A stretch of DNA of 64,000 bases, taken from NCBI RefSeq assembly GCF_014190915.1, contig NZ_JACHVU010000001.1:744001-808000 (forward strand), read 5' to 3'. The notes under the pieces are model-generated. The model was not told the origin of the DNA. It ran no database searches and saw nothing but the letters and a program-made list of their open reading frames with translations. This document shows, piece after piece, positions 36,381 through 45,920 of this stretch (positions within the stretch are counted from its first letter, which is position 1; every line of letters starts with the position of its first letter). The translations under genes were made by a program, and so were the position numbers. The stretch comes from Mycolicibacterium iranicum. Lineage in GTDB: Bacteria > Actinomycetota > Actinomycetes > Mycobacteriales > Mycobacteriaceae.

Positions 36381-37520
36381 ATGAACTCCTCACGGCGCAC
36401 GCGCCGCCTGCTCGCCGCCGCCGCGCCCCTGCTCCTGTTCGCCGGCGCCGTGGGATGCGCGCCGCCGGAGAAGGACAACGCGGGCGCCCAGACCGAGTCG
36501 GGCGTCAGCGCCGCGGAGGCGACCTCGGCCCGGGACTTCGGCGGCATGGAAGGCCTCGTCGAGGCGGCGAGGGCCGAAGGCGAGCTCAATGTCATTGCGC
36601 TGCCGCCGGATTGGGCCAACTACGGTGCCGTCATCTCCGCGTTCTCCGAAAAGTACTCCATCAAGGTGAACTCCGCGCAACCCGATGCGTCCAGCCAGGA
36701 TGAGATCAACGCCGCCACCCAGCAGAAGGGCCGCAGCAGCGCTCCCGACGTATTCGACCTCGGACAGTCGGTGGCGCTGTCGAACACGGCGATGTTCGCG
36801 CCGTACAAGGTCGAGAACTTCGACGACATCCCCGCGGCGTTCAAGGACGCCGACGGCACCTGGGTCAACGACTACGGCGGCTACATGTCGATCGGCTTCG
36901 ACTCGGCCAAGGTGCCTCCGGTGACCGGCGTCGACGATCTGCTCAAACCCGAGTACCAGGGCAAGGTGGCGCTCAACGGCGACCCGACGCAGGCCGGCGC
37001 CGCGTTCTCCGGGGTCCTGATGGTGGCGCTGTCCCAGGGTGGTTCGGCCGACGACATCGCCCCCGGCGTCGAGTTCTTCCGCAAGCTCGCCGACGCGGGC
37101 AACTTCCTGCCGGTCGATCCGACGCCGGCCACCATCGAGTCCGGCCAGACCCCGGTCGTCATCGACTGGAACTACACCAACGCGTCGCAGACCGAGAAGC
37201 TGCCGTCCTGGACGGTGCTGGTGCCGCCGCAGAATCCGGTGGCGGGGTACTACTACCAGGCGATCAACAAGGATGCGCCCCACCCGGCGGCGGCGAGGCT
37301 CTGGCAGGAGTTCCTTTATAGCGACGAGGGCCAGAACCTGTACGCCCAGGGCGGGGTACGGCCGGTGCGGGCCGACACCATGCTCACCGACGGCACGCTG
37401 GACCCGGCCGTGGCGGCCGCGCTGCCCGTCGTCGACGGACCGGTGACGGTGCCGACACCCCAGCAGACCGAGGCGGCCTCGAAGTACCTCTCGGAGAACT
37501 GGGCTGCCGCTGTTGGCTGA
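36381..37520 (+). CDS. ABC transporter substrate-binding lipoprotein (AfuA/PotD-type)
   Basis: A 379-residue exported binding protein. Signal peptide with twin Arg run (SSRRTRRLL) and lipobox AVGC (Cys26). The mature part has the type-2 periplasmic fold of iron(III)/spermidine/thiamine binding proteins (ALPPDWANYGAVISAFSEKY; DVFDLGQSVALSN; LLKPEYQGKVALNGDPTQAG). Which cargo is bound cannot be told; the Tyr pair typical of FbpA iron sites is not obvious to me, while YYYQ near residue 290 may line the site. ATG at 36381 has GGAAGG upstream. First gene of a four-gene operon. Confidence 0.87.
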   Translation: MNSSRRTRRLLAAAAPLLLFAGAVGCAPPEKDNAGAQTESGVSAAEATSARDFGGMEGLVEAARAEGELNVIALPPDWANYGAVISAFSEKYSIKVNSAQPDASSQDEINAATQQKGRSSAPDVFDLGQSVALSNTAMFAPYKVENFDDIPAAFKDADGTWVNDYGGYMSIGFDSAKVPPVTGVDDLLKPEYQGKVALNGDPTQAGAAFSGVLMVALSQGGSADDIAPGVEFFRKLADAGNFLPVDPTPATIESGQTPVVIDWNYTNASQTEKLPSWTVLVPPQNPVAGYYYQAINKDAPHPAAARLWQEFLYSDEGQNLYAQGGVRPVRADTMLTDGTLDPAVAAALPVVDGPVTVPTPQQTEAASKYLSENWAAAVG

Positions 37521-38373
37521 GGTGACGTTCGGCCGGCGGCTGCGAGACTCGTTGCCGCTGTTGCCCTTCCTGACGGTCGTGGTGATCTTCCTGATCATCC
37601 CGACGGTCACGGTCATCGTGGGTTCGGTGTATGCCGACGGGGTCTTCTCGCTGGACCGGATCGCCGCGCTGTTCACCGGTACCGCACTGAGCGCGCTGGC
37701 CGACAGCGTGCTGCTGTCGGGGGCCACGGCGCTGCTGGGCGCATTCCTGGGCGCAGTGCTGGCCTGGCTGATCGTCAGCAGCCCGCCCACGTCGATGCTG
37801 CGCCGGGCGGTGCTCTCGCTGTGCAGCGTGCTGGCCCAATTCGGTGGCGTGGCACTGGCATTCGCGTTCCTGGCCACGATAGGGCTGAACGGGGTGCTGA
37901 CACTGTGGGTGCAGCAGGTGTTCGGGTTCAACCTGGCCGGCTCGGGCTGGCTCTACAGCCTGTCGGGCCTGATCCTCGTGTACACGTACTTCCAGATACC
38001 GCTGATGGTCATCGTGTTCATCCCCGCGCTCGAAGGCCTGCGCGACCAGTGGCGCGAGGCCGCCGTCAGTCTCGGCGCGTCGACGTTCGCGTACTGGCGC
38101 GAGGTCGCGATCCCGCTGCTGACCCCGGCGTTCCTCGGGTCGGCGCTGCTGTTGTTCGCCAACGCGTTCGCCGCCTACGCCACCGCCGCGGCCCTGGTCA
38201 GCCAGGGCAGCCCGATCCTGCCGCTGCTGATCCGCGCATCGTTGGTCAGCGAGGTGGTGCTGGGCCAGGCCGGTTTCGCCTACGCGCTCGCCCTGGAGAT
38301 GATCGTGGTGGTGGCACTGGTCATGGTCGCCTACAACCTGCTCGTCCGGCGCAGTTCCCGGTGGCTGTCATGA
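37513..38373 (+). CDS. ABC transporter permease (PotB/ThiP-like)
   Basis: A 286-residue permease with six helices and the coupling loop WREAAVSLGASTFAYWREVAIP. Two starts are possible: TTG at 37513, overlapping the binding-protein gene by 8 bases, or GTG at 37522 directly after it; I give the longer. It overlaps the second permease by 4 bases (ATGA) and with it forms the channel. Confidence 0.87.
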   Translation: MAEVTFGRRLRDSLPLLPFLTVVVIFLIIPTVTVIVGSVYADGVFSLDRIAALFTGTALSALADSVLLSGATALLGAFLGAVLAWLIVSSPPTSMLRRAVLSLCSVLAQFGGVALAFAFLATIGLNGVLTLWVQQVFGFNLAGSGWLYSLSGLILVYTYFQIPLMVIVFIPALEGLRDQWREAAVSLGASTFAYWREVAIPLLTPAFLGSALLLFANAFAAYATAAALVSQGSPILPLLIRASLVSEVVLGQAGFAYALALEMIVVVALVMVAYNLLVRRSSRWLS

Positions 38374-39161
38374 GAGCGTCGACAAAGGTTGTGCGCGCGG
38401 CACTCTGGATACTGTTCGCGCTGTTCTTCCTGTTCCCTCTTTACGCGATGGCCGACTTCTCCACCCGCAACCTGGTCGCCGGCGGCCGTACCTGGCAGGC
38501 GTGGGCGAACCTGGTGTCCGACGAGGCGCTGTACCAGTCGATCGTGGTGTCGCTGCTGCTCGCGGTGTTCACGGTGATCGCGATGCTCGTGCTGCTGGTC
38601 CCGACGATGATCTGGGTGCGTCTGCGCGCCCCCTGGGCCGGTGGCGTGCTCGCATTCTGTTGCCTGTTGCCCCTGACGATTCCCGCGCTGGTGATCGTGG
38701 TGGGTCTGCGCAACGTCTACCTGTGGGTCACATACTTCCTGGGGGAATCGGCGCTGACGCTGACGTTCGTGTACGTCATCCTGGTGCTGCCCTTCGCCTA
38801 CCGCGCCCTCGACGCGGCACTGTCGGCGATCGATCTGCAGACGCTCTCGGAGGCGGCCAGGTCGCTCGGCGCCGGGTGGCTGACCACGATCACCCGGGTC
38901 GTCGTCCCTAACATCTGGTCGGGAATCCTCTCGGCCGCATTCATTTCCATCGCGGTGGTGCTCGGCGAGTACACCATCGCGTCGCTGTCGGGCTACGAGA
39001 CCCTGCAGGTCCAGATCGTGCTGATCGGCAAGAGCGACGGCCCGACCTCGGTGGCGGCCTCACTGGCCACGCTGCTGTTCGGGTTCGTGCTGCTGCTGAT
39101 CCTGTCGCTGGTGACCCGCGGGCGACGTGGCCGGGTCCGTGAGACAGGGGTGACGGTATGA
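38370..39161 (+). CDS. ABC transporter permease (PotC-like)
   Basis: A 263-residue permease with six helices. The coupling loop is LSEAARSLGAGWLTTITRVVVPN. The ATG at 38370 overlaps the previous stop, and its stop overlaps the ATPase start (ATGA), so all four genes of the importer are translationally chained. Confidence 0.88.
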   Translation: MRASTKVVRAALWILFALFFLFPLYAMADFSTRNLVAGGRTWQAWANLVSDEALYQSIVVSLLLAVFTVIAMLVLLVPTMIWVRLRAPWAGGVLAFCCLLPLTIPALVIVVGLRNVYLWVTYFLGESALTLTFVYVILVLPFAYRALDAALSAIDLQTLSEAARSLGAGWLTTITRVVVPNIWSGILSAAFISIAVVLGEYTIASLSGYETLQVQIVLIGKSDGPTSVAASLATLLFGFVLLLILSLVTRGRRGRVRETGVTV

Positions 39162-40231
39162 CCAAGACCGGTATGGACCGACGCTCGCGCGAGACGACGA
39201 GCGTCGCCGTCGAGCTGACCGAGCTGACCCGGGTGTACGGAACCACCCGCGCGCTCGACGGCCTGACGCTGCACATCGAACCGGGCGAGATGGTGGCGCT
39301 GCTGGGCCCGTCGGGCTGCGGCAAGACCACCGCGCTGCGGATCCTCGCCGGGCTCGACGAAGCCACGTCCGGCACGGTGTCGGTGGGCGGTGTCGACGTC
39401 AGCCGGGTCCCGGCCAGCAAGCGGGACATGGGCATGGTCTTCCAGGCCTACAGCCTCTTTCCCCACCTGACCGTGCTGGACAACGTCGCGTTCGGCCTGA
39501 AGATGCGCCGAAAGGGCAAACAGGACAGGCTTTCCCGTGCCGGGGAGATGCTCGAGCTGGTAGGGCTGTCGGCGCTGGGCGGACGGTATGCCAAGGAGCT
39601 CTCCGGTGGTCAGCAGCAGCGGGTCGCGCTGGCGCGGGCGCTGGCGATCGAGCCCAGGGTGCTGCTGCTCGACGAGCCGCTGTCGGCACTCGATGCCAAG
39701 GTGCGCACGCAGCTGCGCGAGGAGATCCGGCGCGTGCAGCTCGAGGTCGGCACCACCACGCTGTTCGTCACCCACGATCAGGAGGAGGCGCTCGCCGTCG
39801 CCGATCGCGTCGGGGTGATGAGCCAGGGCAGGCTCGAACAGCTCGCCGCGCCGGCCGAGCTGTACGCCCACCCGGCCACCCCGTTCGTCGCCGACTTCGT
39901 CGGGCTGAACAACAAGGTGCCGGCCACGGTCTCGTCGGGGACCGCGTCGCTGCTGGGAGTCACCGCCCCCGCGTTGCCCGGTTCGGTGGACGGGGACGGG
40001 GTGGCGATGGTGCGGCCCGAATCGGTCACGGTCGCCCCGGACCCCACCGGTCGCGCGACGGTCAGCTCGGTGTCGTTCCTCGGCGCCATCTCGCGGGTCA
40101 ACGTCACGCTGCCCGACGGAGCGGTGCTGTTCGCGCAGATGGCGAGTTCGGCCGCCCGTCGGTTCACGCCGGGCGATCCCGTCACCGTCGGGCTCGAGCC
40201 CGGCGGGGTCCTCGTCAGCCGCCCGACCTAG
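39158..40231 (+). CDS. ABC transporter ATP-binding protein (PotA/FbpC-like)
   Basis: A 357-residue ATPase with Walker A GPSGCGKTT, FQAYSLFPHLTV after the Q-loop, signature LSGGQQQRVALARALA, Walker B VLLLDEP and switch VTHD. The C-terminal 110 residues form the TOBE regulatory domain (VRPESVTVAPDP). This is the class serving spermidine, iron(III), thiamine or phosphonate importers. It is the last gene of the operon and ends in a short tandem repeat shared with the neighbouring gene's stop. Confidence 0.92.
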   Translation: MTKTGMDRRSRETTSVAVELTELTRVYGTTRALDGLTLHIEPGEMVALLGPSGCGKTTALRILAGLDEATSGTVSVGGVDVSRVPASKRDMGMVFQAYSLFPHLTVLDNVAFGLKMRRKGKQDRLSRAGEMLELVGLSALGGRYAKELSGGQQQRVALARALAIEPRVLLLDEPLSALDAKVRTQLREEIRRVQLEVGTTTLFVTHDQEEALAVADRVGVMSQGRLEQLAAPAELYAHPATPFVADFVGLNNKVPATVSSGTASLLGVTAPALPGSVDGDGVAMVRPESVTVAPDPTGRATVSSVSFLGAISRVNVTLPDGAVLFAQMASSAARRFTPGDPVTVGLEPGGVLVSRPT

Positions 40232-40262
40232 ACGTCACACCACTCAGACGTCACGCCTCTCA
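40231..40262. repeat. Two 16-bp tandem repeats between convergent genes
   Basis: GACGTCACACCACTCA (40231-40246) and GACGTCACGCCTCTCA (40247-40262) are followed by a further GACGTC at 40263. The copies differ at two or three positions. Each contains TCAGACGTC across its boundary, which on the minus strand is the Asp-Val-stop end of the phosphoribosyltransferase. The array therefore looks like a duplication of that gene end filling the 28-base gap to the ATPase gene. Confidence 0.55.
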
Positions 40263-40838
40263 GACGTCGGCCACCGGTTCGATGCCGAGATCGCGGTAGG
40301 TCACGAGCGCGTGGAACGGCACGTTGCGCTTGGCGAAGCGCGCCGCGGCGACGTCGCCGCGGTCGACCATGGGAATCACCCCCGTGACCACGACGCCCAG
40401 CGGAGCGATGCGTTCGAGTGCGAGTTCGGTCGAGCCGCCGGTGCTGATCACGTCGTCGACGAGCAGCACCCGGGTGCCCTCCTGCAGCCGGGTGCCCTCC
40501 ACCCACTGCTCGCGGCCACGCGTCTTCTGCTCCTTGCGCACCGAGAACCACGCCTTGCCGGTCACCATGGCCACGCCGTGGGCGAGCGGATCGGCGCCCA
40601 TCGTCAGGCCGCCTACGGCGTCGAACTCGATCCCGTTCGCGGCCGCGAGGTCGGCGACCGCCCGCGACACGATCGTCAGGCGCTCACCGGTGTCGACGGC
40701 GTACTTGCCGTCGATGTAGTCGTGGCTGAGCTGGCCGCTGGCGAGCTTGAACGGCTCCTCGCGCCGTTCGTGGCCGCGGGTGCGGATCAGGTCGAAGGCG
40801 GCGTGCCAGGTCTGGGGACGGTCGTTCACGGCGCCCAT
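40260..40838 (-). CDS. Orotate-phosphoribosyltransferase-like protein
   Basis: A 192-residue type-I PRTase. The PRPP-binding motif is VLLVDDVISTGGST; the substrate loop region VRKEQKTRGREQWVEG matches the mobile KxK loop of OPRTases, and the start FKLASGQLSHDYIDGK fits PyrE. It may be a second PyrE-like enzyme or a salvage PRTase; no other pyrimidine genes are near. ATG at 40838 lies one base from the preceding gene's stop, so it is co-transcribed with the HugZ-like gene. Confidence 0.85.
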   Translation of the reverse strand: MGAVNDRPQTWHAAFDLIRTRGHERREEPFKLASGQLSHDYIDGKYAVDTGERLTIVSRAVADLAAANGIEFDAVGGLTMGADPLAHGVAMVTGKAWFSVRKEQKTRGREQWVEGTRLQEGTRVLLVDDVISTGGSTELALERIAPLGVVVTGVIPMVDRGDVAAARFAKRNVPFHALVTYRDLGIEPVADV

Positions 40839-40839
40839 C

Positions 40840-41658
40840 CTATTTCACGCCGTCGCGGGCGCGGCGAGCCAACTCGACGGTGGCCGAACGTAATTCGTCG
40901 ATCGAATTGATCGGCGACGCGTAACCGACCCGGGTGTAGGCCAGGCCGCGCTCGGTGTCCAGGCGCAGATCCAGTCCGTAGCGGTCGGCGCCGGTGCACG
41001 TCGCCGCGGTCGTGTCGGGGTAGCCGCCGAGAGTGCGGGCCATCGCCGCCAGCGACTCGGCGTGGTCGGCGTTGAGGTGGGCGATGGCGCCCGCCGACCG
41101 CGGCGTGACCGGGTCGGCCTCGGCGGCCGAGTAGTCCTGCCCGCTGGCGGAGTCCATCCGGCCGTAGCCGCCCACCCAGCGCACCCGGGAGACGCGCAGC
41201 ACCCACAGCGAGAAGTCGCTGTAGTCGATGTAGTACTTCGCGGCGGAGACGGCGGCCAGATGCGCCTCCCGCGCGGCGTCGCGCTCGGCGCCGGTGGGCG
41301 CCTCGACGCGCCCGGCGAGGGTGATCCTCGCGTTGGCGAGCGGATCGGTCTCGGTGGCCGGTGCCACGATCGCGATGCTGGCCCGCGGATCGCCGGCCAG
41401 GTTGCGGCCGTGCTCGGCGAGGTTGGACACGCACAGCACCGGGGCGCCGCCGAGCAGGCCGTAGGTGACGAACGACGCCCACGGGTCGCCGTCGGCGGTC
41501 AGCGTCGCCAGGGTGCCGCTGTTCGTCGACGCGGCGATCGTGCGGGCCTCCTCGGCCGCCGAGGGGCGCACCGTGTTGGCCGGTTCGGTCAGCGGCGGAG
41601 GCACCGTCGGTGCATCTCCGGGGTCGCCGTGGTCGCGGGTCGGGCCGGCTGTCGTCAC
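40840..41658 (-). CDS. HugZ-like PPOX/DUF2470 protein
   Basis: A 272-residue protein with an N-terminal split-barrel FMN/heme-binding domain (GTLATLTADGDPWASFVTYGLLGGAPVLCVSNLAEHGRNL) and a C-terminal DUF2470 domain (IAHLNADHAESLAAMA). This two-domain form is that of HugZ-type heme-degrading or heme-binding proteins and of plant GluBP. Role here unknown; heme handling is a fair guess given the hemophore gene elsewhere in the window. GTG start at 41658. Confidence 0.85.
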   Translation of the reverse strand: MTTAGPTRDHGDPGDAPTVPPPLTEPANTVRPSAAEEARTIAASTNSGTLATLTADGDPWASFVTYGLLGGAPVLCVSNLAEHGRNLAGDPRASIAIVAPATETDPLANARITLAGRVEAPTGAERDAAREAHLAAVSAAKYYIDYSDFSLWVLRVSRVRWVGGYGRMDSASGQDYSAAEADPVTPRSAGAIAHLNADHAESLAAMARTLGGYPDTTAATCTGADRYGLDLRLDTERGLAYTRVGYASPINSIDELRSATVELARRARDGVK

Positions 41659-41815
41659 GTCGGCACCCTATCTGCTCTCTCCGAAACTGACGGTGCCGTC
41701 GATAAGGAGGGTTTGCGAGCCCGTTCCAAAAAAAGTGGCGGGTTGTGCCGATATGCGAGAATTGGGTTGTTTCACCCCTTGGCGAGCAACAGAACTCTTG
41801 CGAATCGAGTGCACG

Positions 41816-42865
41816 ATGGTCGGGCCTGCGCTGCGTTCCCTCGCGGTTGCCGGTGCCCTCACGCTGACCTGGGTGGCGGGCGGGGTGCCCCTCGCGGCGC
41901 CGGCCGTGGCGCAGCCGGGAGATTCGGGTGCGTCCAGCCAGGGGACCGACGACCCCGGTGACACCGGGGGCGAGGACTCCGGCGGCACGGACCCCGCACC
42001 GAACGAACCCGAGGCTCCGTCCGAGCCCGACGACCCGTCCGAGGGATCGCCCGCCGAAGACCCCGACGACGCCGAAGCACCCGCCCCGAGCGACCCCGAA
42101 CCCGAGGGCGGCGGCGGGAGCACGGTCGATCCCGGGCGCGACGACCCCGCCGACCCACCCCCGATGCGGGCGCCCGCACCCCGGGTCAGCGACTTCAGCG
42201 GCACGATCACGATCCCGTGGTTCCGGTTGCCGGCCCCCGGGGAGATCCCCGCGGGCAGCTGGCCGAGCGCGTCGACCTTCTACACCACCGTCGCGATTCC
42301 GGTGCCCACGCTGACCGACTTCCTCGAAGCGCTGCGCGTGGTCCCTGCGCCGCAGCCCGCGCCCGGCCCGGCCTTCCGCACCCAGGAAGAGGCCCCGGTC
42401 GCGGACGCGACGTCGGGCACCACCACCGGCGGGGGCGGAGGCGGCGGTGGCGGGATGTCGGGCCCCGTGGTCTTCCGCGCCCCGCTGGTGACCGTGCCGC
42501 GGTCGACGACCGTGGCGGGCCGACCGACCAAGCTGCCCCCTGGGTCACCGGCGACCGCCGTGGCGCCGGGTGTCACCCAGCCCGGCGTGGCCGGCGTCCC
42601 GACGCCCGCGATCCGCGGGTCGGTACGGCCCACCCCGGGCGTGACGGCGCCGCTGCCGGCGACGCCCGCGAGCGGGCTGGCACCGCGGACGAGCGTGTCC
42701 GCGCGCGGGGTCACGCAGACGACCGTGGCCGAGATCGCGGTGGTGGCCGTCCCCGGCGTCGCGGGGCTTCTGTTCCTGACGTTCAGCGGCGGGATGATCG
42801 GTTACCGGCAGGCCAACAGCGTCCGCTACGTCCGCACCGCAGGGGCCGAACGCTTCTTGCCCTGA
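41816..42865 (+). CDS. Secreted acidic Pro/Gly-rich protein with C-terminal membrane anchor
   Basis: A 349-residue surface protein. The signal peptide ends near AVAQ (residue 33). It is followed by an acidic disordered stretch of Asp/Glu/Pro/Gly/Ser to about residue 125, a short ordered part with [21 protein letters not shown], a run of nine Gly, a Pro/Thr/Val-rich stalk, and a C-terminal helix ([18 protein letters not shown]) with a basic cytoplasmic tail. It is probably an envelope-spanning stalk protein. ATG at 41816 is inside an open frame that starts far upstream; the signal peptide decides the start. No homologue recognised. Confidence 0.75.
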   Translation: MVGPALRSLAVAGALTLTWVAGGVPLAAPAVAQPGDSGASSQGTDDPGDTGGEDSGGTDPAPNEPEAPSEPDDPSEGSPAEDPDDAEAPAPSDPEPEGGGGSTVDPGRDDPADPPPMRAPAPRVSDFSGTITIPWFRLPAPGEIPAGSWPSASTFYTTVAIPVPTLTDFLEALRVVPAPQPAPGPAFRTQEEAPVADATSGTTTGGGGGGGGGMSGPVVFRAPLVTVPRSTTVAGRPTKLPPGSPATAVAPGVTQPGVAGVPTPAIRGSVRPTPGVTAPLPATPASGLAPRTSVSARGVTQTTVAEIAVVAVPGVAGLLFLTFSGGMIGYRQANSVRYVRTAGAERFLP

Positions 42866-42899
42866 TTGCTTTTCGGCACACCTGGGTAGGTTCCACACC

Positions 42900-44213
42900 A
42901 TGACGCTGGCATTCAGCGAATGGATCATTCACCGCCGGTGGTACGCCGGCCGCAGCCGCGAACTCGCCTCGGCCGAACCGGCCGCCGTGACGCCGCTGGG
43001 CGACGACATCGAGCACGTGCTGCTCGACGTCGCCTACACCGACGGGTTCACCGAGCGCTACCAGGTGCTCGTCCTGTGGAAGGACGCGCCCGTCGACGGG
43101 TACGGCGAAGCGGCGCTGATCGGCACCGAGGACGGGCCGGGCGGAACCCGCGTCGCCTACGACGCGCTGTTCGACCCGCAGGCCGCGGCCAGGCTGCTGT
43201 CGCTGATCGACGCCTCGGCCACCGTCGGCGGGCTCACGTTCAGCAGGGAACCGGACACGACGCTGCCCGTCGACGCGCCCGCGAGGGTGTCGGGCGCCGA
43301 GCAGAGCAACACCAGCGTGATCTTCGGAAAAGACGCCATGCTCAAGGTCTTTCGCCGCGTCACGCCCGGCATCAACCCCGACATCGAGCTGAACCGGGTG
43401 CTGGCTCGCGCAGGCAACCCGCACGTCGCGACACTGCTCGGATCGTTCGAGACGACGTGGGCAGGCCCGGGCACCGAACTGTGCGCGCTCGGCATGGTGA
43501 CGGCGTTCGCGGCCAACAGCGCCGAGGGCTGGGACATGGCGACCGCCAGCACCCGCGACCTGTTCGCCAACGAGGTGCCCGGAGACTTCGCCGACGAGTC
43601 CTACCGTCTCGGCGAGGCGGTCGCCTCGGTGCACGCGACCCTGGCCGACACGCTGGGCACCTCGGTGCAGCAGTTCCCCGTGGACACCGCGCTGGAACGG
43701 CTCGCCTCGGCCGTGCAGGCCGCCCCCGTGCTGGCCGGCCACGCGCCGCTGGTGGAGCAGCGCTACCGCGACCTCGCGGGCACCTCGATCACGGTGCACC
43801 GCGTGCACGGGGACCTGCACCTGGGCCAGGTGCTGCGCACCCCCGAGAACTGGCTGCTGATCGACTTCGAAGGCGAGCCGGGCCAGCCGCTCGACGAACG
43901 CCGCAGACCGGACTCTCCGCTGCGCGACGTCGCGGGGGTGCTGCGGTCGTTCGAATACGCCGCCTATCAGAGCCTCGTCGACGCCGGGGACAACCCGCAG
44001 ACGGCGCAGCAGGCGCGCACCTGGGTGGACCAGAACTGCGCGGCCTTCTGCGACGGGTACGCCGCGGTGGCGGGAGTGGACCCCCGCAGCATCGGGGACG
44101 TGCTGGCCGCCTACGAGCTGGACAAGGCCGTCTACGAAGCCGCGTACGAGGCGAGGTTCCGCCCATCATGGCTGCCCATCCCGATGCGGTCCATCGAGCG
44201 CATCCTCGCCTGA
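42900..44213 (+). CDS. mak: Maltokinase
   Basis: A 437-residue kinase of the Mak/Pep2 family. The N-terminal cap ([19 protein letters not shown]) and the phosphotransferase motifs [16 protein letters not shown] and [15 protein letters not shown] closely follow mycobacterial Mak. It phosphorylates maltose to maltose-1-phosphate, the donor for GlgE alpha-glucan synthesis. Normally it lies directly after treS; here the upstream gene is the acidic surface protein and no treS is in the window. ATG at 42900. GlgX is encoded 2 kb downstream on the other strand. Confidence 0.93.
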   Translation: MTLAFSEWIIHRRWYAGRSRELASAEPAAVTPLGDDIEHVLLDVAYTDGFTERYQVLVLWKDAPVDGYGEAALIGTEDGPGGTRVAYDALFDPQAAARLLSLIDASATVGGLTFSREPDTTLPVDAPARVSGAEQSNTSVIFGKDAMLKVFRRVTPGINPDIELNRVLARAGNPHVATLLGSFETTWAGPGTELCALGMVTAFAANSAEGWDMATASTRDLFANEVPGDFADESYRLGEAVASVHATLADTLGTSVQQFPVDTALERLASAVQAAPVLAGHAPLVEQRYRDLAGTSITVHRVHGDLHLGQVLRTPENWLLIDFEGEPGQPLDERRRPDSPLRDVAGVLRSFEYAAYQSLVDAGDNPQTAQQARTWVDQNCAAFCDGYAAVAGVDPRSIGDVLAAYELDKAVYEAAYEARFRPSWLPIPMRSIERILA

Positions 44214-44217
44214 CGGC

Positions 44218-45039
44218 TCAGCGCACGAGGCGCCGCAGCAGCGCCGAGGCCACCGCGACGGCCAGCACCGCGGCCACCAGCAGCACCGCCACGTCGAGCA
44301 GGCCGTTGGCGGGGGTGCCGATCAGGAGTCCCCGCAGCGCGTTGACCTCATAGGACAGCGGGTTGACCGCGGACAGCCACCGCAGCCACTGCGGCATCAC
44401 CTCGACCGGATACAGCGCGTTGGACGCGAAGAACAGGGGCATCGTGATCGCCTGCCCGATGCCCATCAGCCGATCGCGGTTGCGCACCAGCCCGGCCAGC
44501 GCCATCGACAGGCACGCGAAGAACGCCGAACCCAGCACGACCACCCCCATCGCGGCGAGGATCTTGAGCGGATTGGCCGTCAGGTGCACGCCCAGGACGA
44601 ACGCCAGCGCGACGACACCGACGACCTGTACGACCGAGCGGACACCGGCGGCGAACGCCTTGCCGGTCACGATCGCCGAGGCCGGCGCTGGGGTGACCAT
44701 GAGCTTGGCCAGGATGCCGGCGTCCCGGTCCCAGACGATCTGGATGCCGTAGAAGATCGAGATGAACAGCGCGGACTGCGCGATGATCCCCGGCGCGAGG
44801 AACGCCAGGTAGGGCACACCGCCGGTGTCGATCACCCCGAGCCGCGAGAACGTCTGCCCGAAGATCAACAGCCACAGCGCGGGCTGCACCATCCGGGTGA
44901 CCAGCTCGGTGCGGTCGTGCTGCAGCTTCTGGAGTTCCACCAGCGCGAACGCGCCGATACGCCGCGAGGTGCCACGGACGCGGCGCCACCCGCGGGGCGC
45001 CGAGACGAGCTCGGCCTGCGGGCGGGGTTCAACCGACAC
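44218..45039 (-). CDS. ABC-2 type exporter permease (DrrB-like)
   Basis: A 273-residue ABC-2 membrane protein with six helices. LVTRMVQPALWLLIFGQTFSRLG near the N-terminus and NPLSYEVNALRGLLIG near the C-terminus are typical of DrrB/NodJ-type exporters. It pairs with the ATPase gene upstream, overlapping it by 11 bases with the GTG at 45039 (a GTG at 45072 is also in frame). Cargo unknown: drugs, lipids or siderophores. Confidence 0.87.
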   Translation of the reverse strand: MSVEPRPQAELVSAPRGWRRVRGTSRRIGAFALVELQKLQHDRTELVTRMVQPALWLLIFGQTFSRLGVIDTGGVPYLAFLAPGIIAQSALFISIFYGIQIVWDRDAGILAKLMVTPAPASAIVTGKAFAAGVRSVVQVVGVVALAFVLGVHLTANPLKILAAMGVVVLGSAFFACLSMALAGLVRNRDRLMGIGQAITMPLFFASNALYPVEVMPQWLRWLSAVNPLSYEVNALRGLLIGTPANGLLDVAVLLVAAVLAVAVASALLRRLVR

Positions 45040-45859
45040 GGCGTGCCGTCCTCCGGCTCGCGCGCACCGCACGGAAACCGCCGCGAGGTTCGCCGGCCAG
45101 ATCCGAGCCGGCGTAGTGGCGGAAGACGTCTTCGAGCGTGGCCTCGCGGGTGCCGTCGGTGAGGCGGCGCTTGAGGTCGGCGGGGCTGCCGACGACCTGC
45201 AGCCTGCCGTGGTCCATCAGCGCCACGCGGTCGCACAACACGTCGGCTTCCTCCATGTAGTGCGTGGTCAGCAGCACCGTCATGCCGAATTCGTCCTGCA
45301 TGCTGCGCACCTGGTTCCACACCCCCTCGCGGGCGATCGGGTCGAGGCCGACCGTCGGCTCATCGAGGATCAGCAGCGACGGCCGGTTGACCAGCGCCTG
45401 TGCCAGCTCAAGCCGGCGGACCATCCCGCCGGAGTAGCTGCCCGCGGTCTCGTCGGCGACGTCGAGCAGCTGCATCGCGTGCAGCGCGTCCTCGACGCGC
45501 GCCCGCCGCTGCCTGCGCGGGACGTCGTAGAGCCGGGCGAACAGCTCGACGTTCTGCCTGCCCGTCAGCGCCGATTCGATGGAGAGCTGCTGGGGGACGT
45601 AACCGATGTTGTGCCGGATGTCCATGGTGCGGCGGTGGGAGTCCATCCCGAAGATCAGCACCTGCCCGTGCTGGGCGGGCGTCAGCGTCGTCAGCACTCG
45701 CACCACCGTCGTCTTGCCCGCACCGTTGGGGCCGAGGAGCCCGACCGTCTCGCCGGAGCGGACCGCGAGGGTGAAGTCCTCGACCGCGGTGAAGTCGCCG
45801 TAGCGGTGGGTGAGGCCCCGGCAGTCCACCGCGAGGCCGGCATCCGAATCTGAGGTCAT
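45029..45859 (-). CDS. ABC exporter ATP-binding protein (DrrA-like)
   Basis: A 276-residue ATPase. Walker A GPNGAGKTT, Q-loop IGYVPQQLSIES, signature YSGGMVRRLELAQAL, Walker B LLILDEPTVGLDP and THYMEEAD are all those of the DrrA/CcmA drug-exporter class. The C-terminal LEDVFRHYAG ends the domain. ATG at 45859 has GGAGGAGA upstream. Its leader contains a long multi-branched RNA fold (45921-46029) ending about 60 bases before the start codon, which could control expression. Confidence 0.92.
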   Translation of the reverse strand: MTSDSDAGLAVDCRGLTHRYGDFTAVEDFTLAVRSGETVGLLGPNGAGKTTVVRVLTTLTPAQHGQVLIFGMDSHRRTMDIRHNIGYVPQQLSIESALTGRQNVELFARLYDVPRRQRRARVEDALHAMQLLDVADETAGSYSGGMVRRLELAQALVNRPSLLILDEPTVGLDPIAREGVWNQVRSMQDEFGMTVLLTTHYMEEADVLCDRVALMDHGRLQVVGSPADLKRRLTDGTREATLEDVFRHYAGSDLAGEPRGGFRAVRASRRTARRVG

Positions 45860-45920
45860 GCGATCTCCTCCTGCGGCATCCGGCCGGCCTCGATGGCCCG
45901 CCGAGCGCGACATGGAGCTG

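Noticed and set aside
34706..36703. A 665-codon plus-strand frame crossing the DMT, ECF, PPOX and binding-protein genes
   Set aside because: It runs through four genes in the wrong frame or strand and shows no motif.
41705..41720. AAGGAGG-like site followed by a TTG as start of the acidic surface protein
   Set aside because: The TTG frame is not that of the signal peptide; the ATG at 41816 gives a clean signal sequence.
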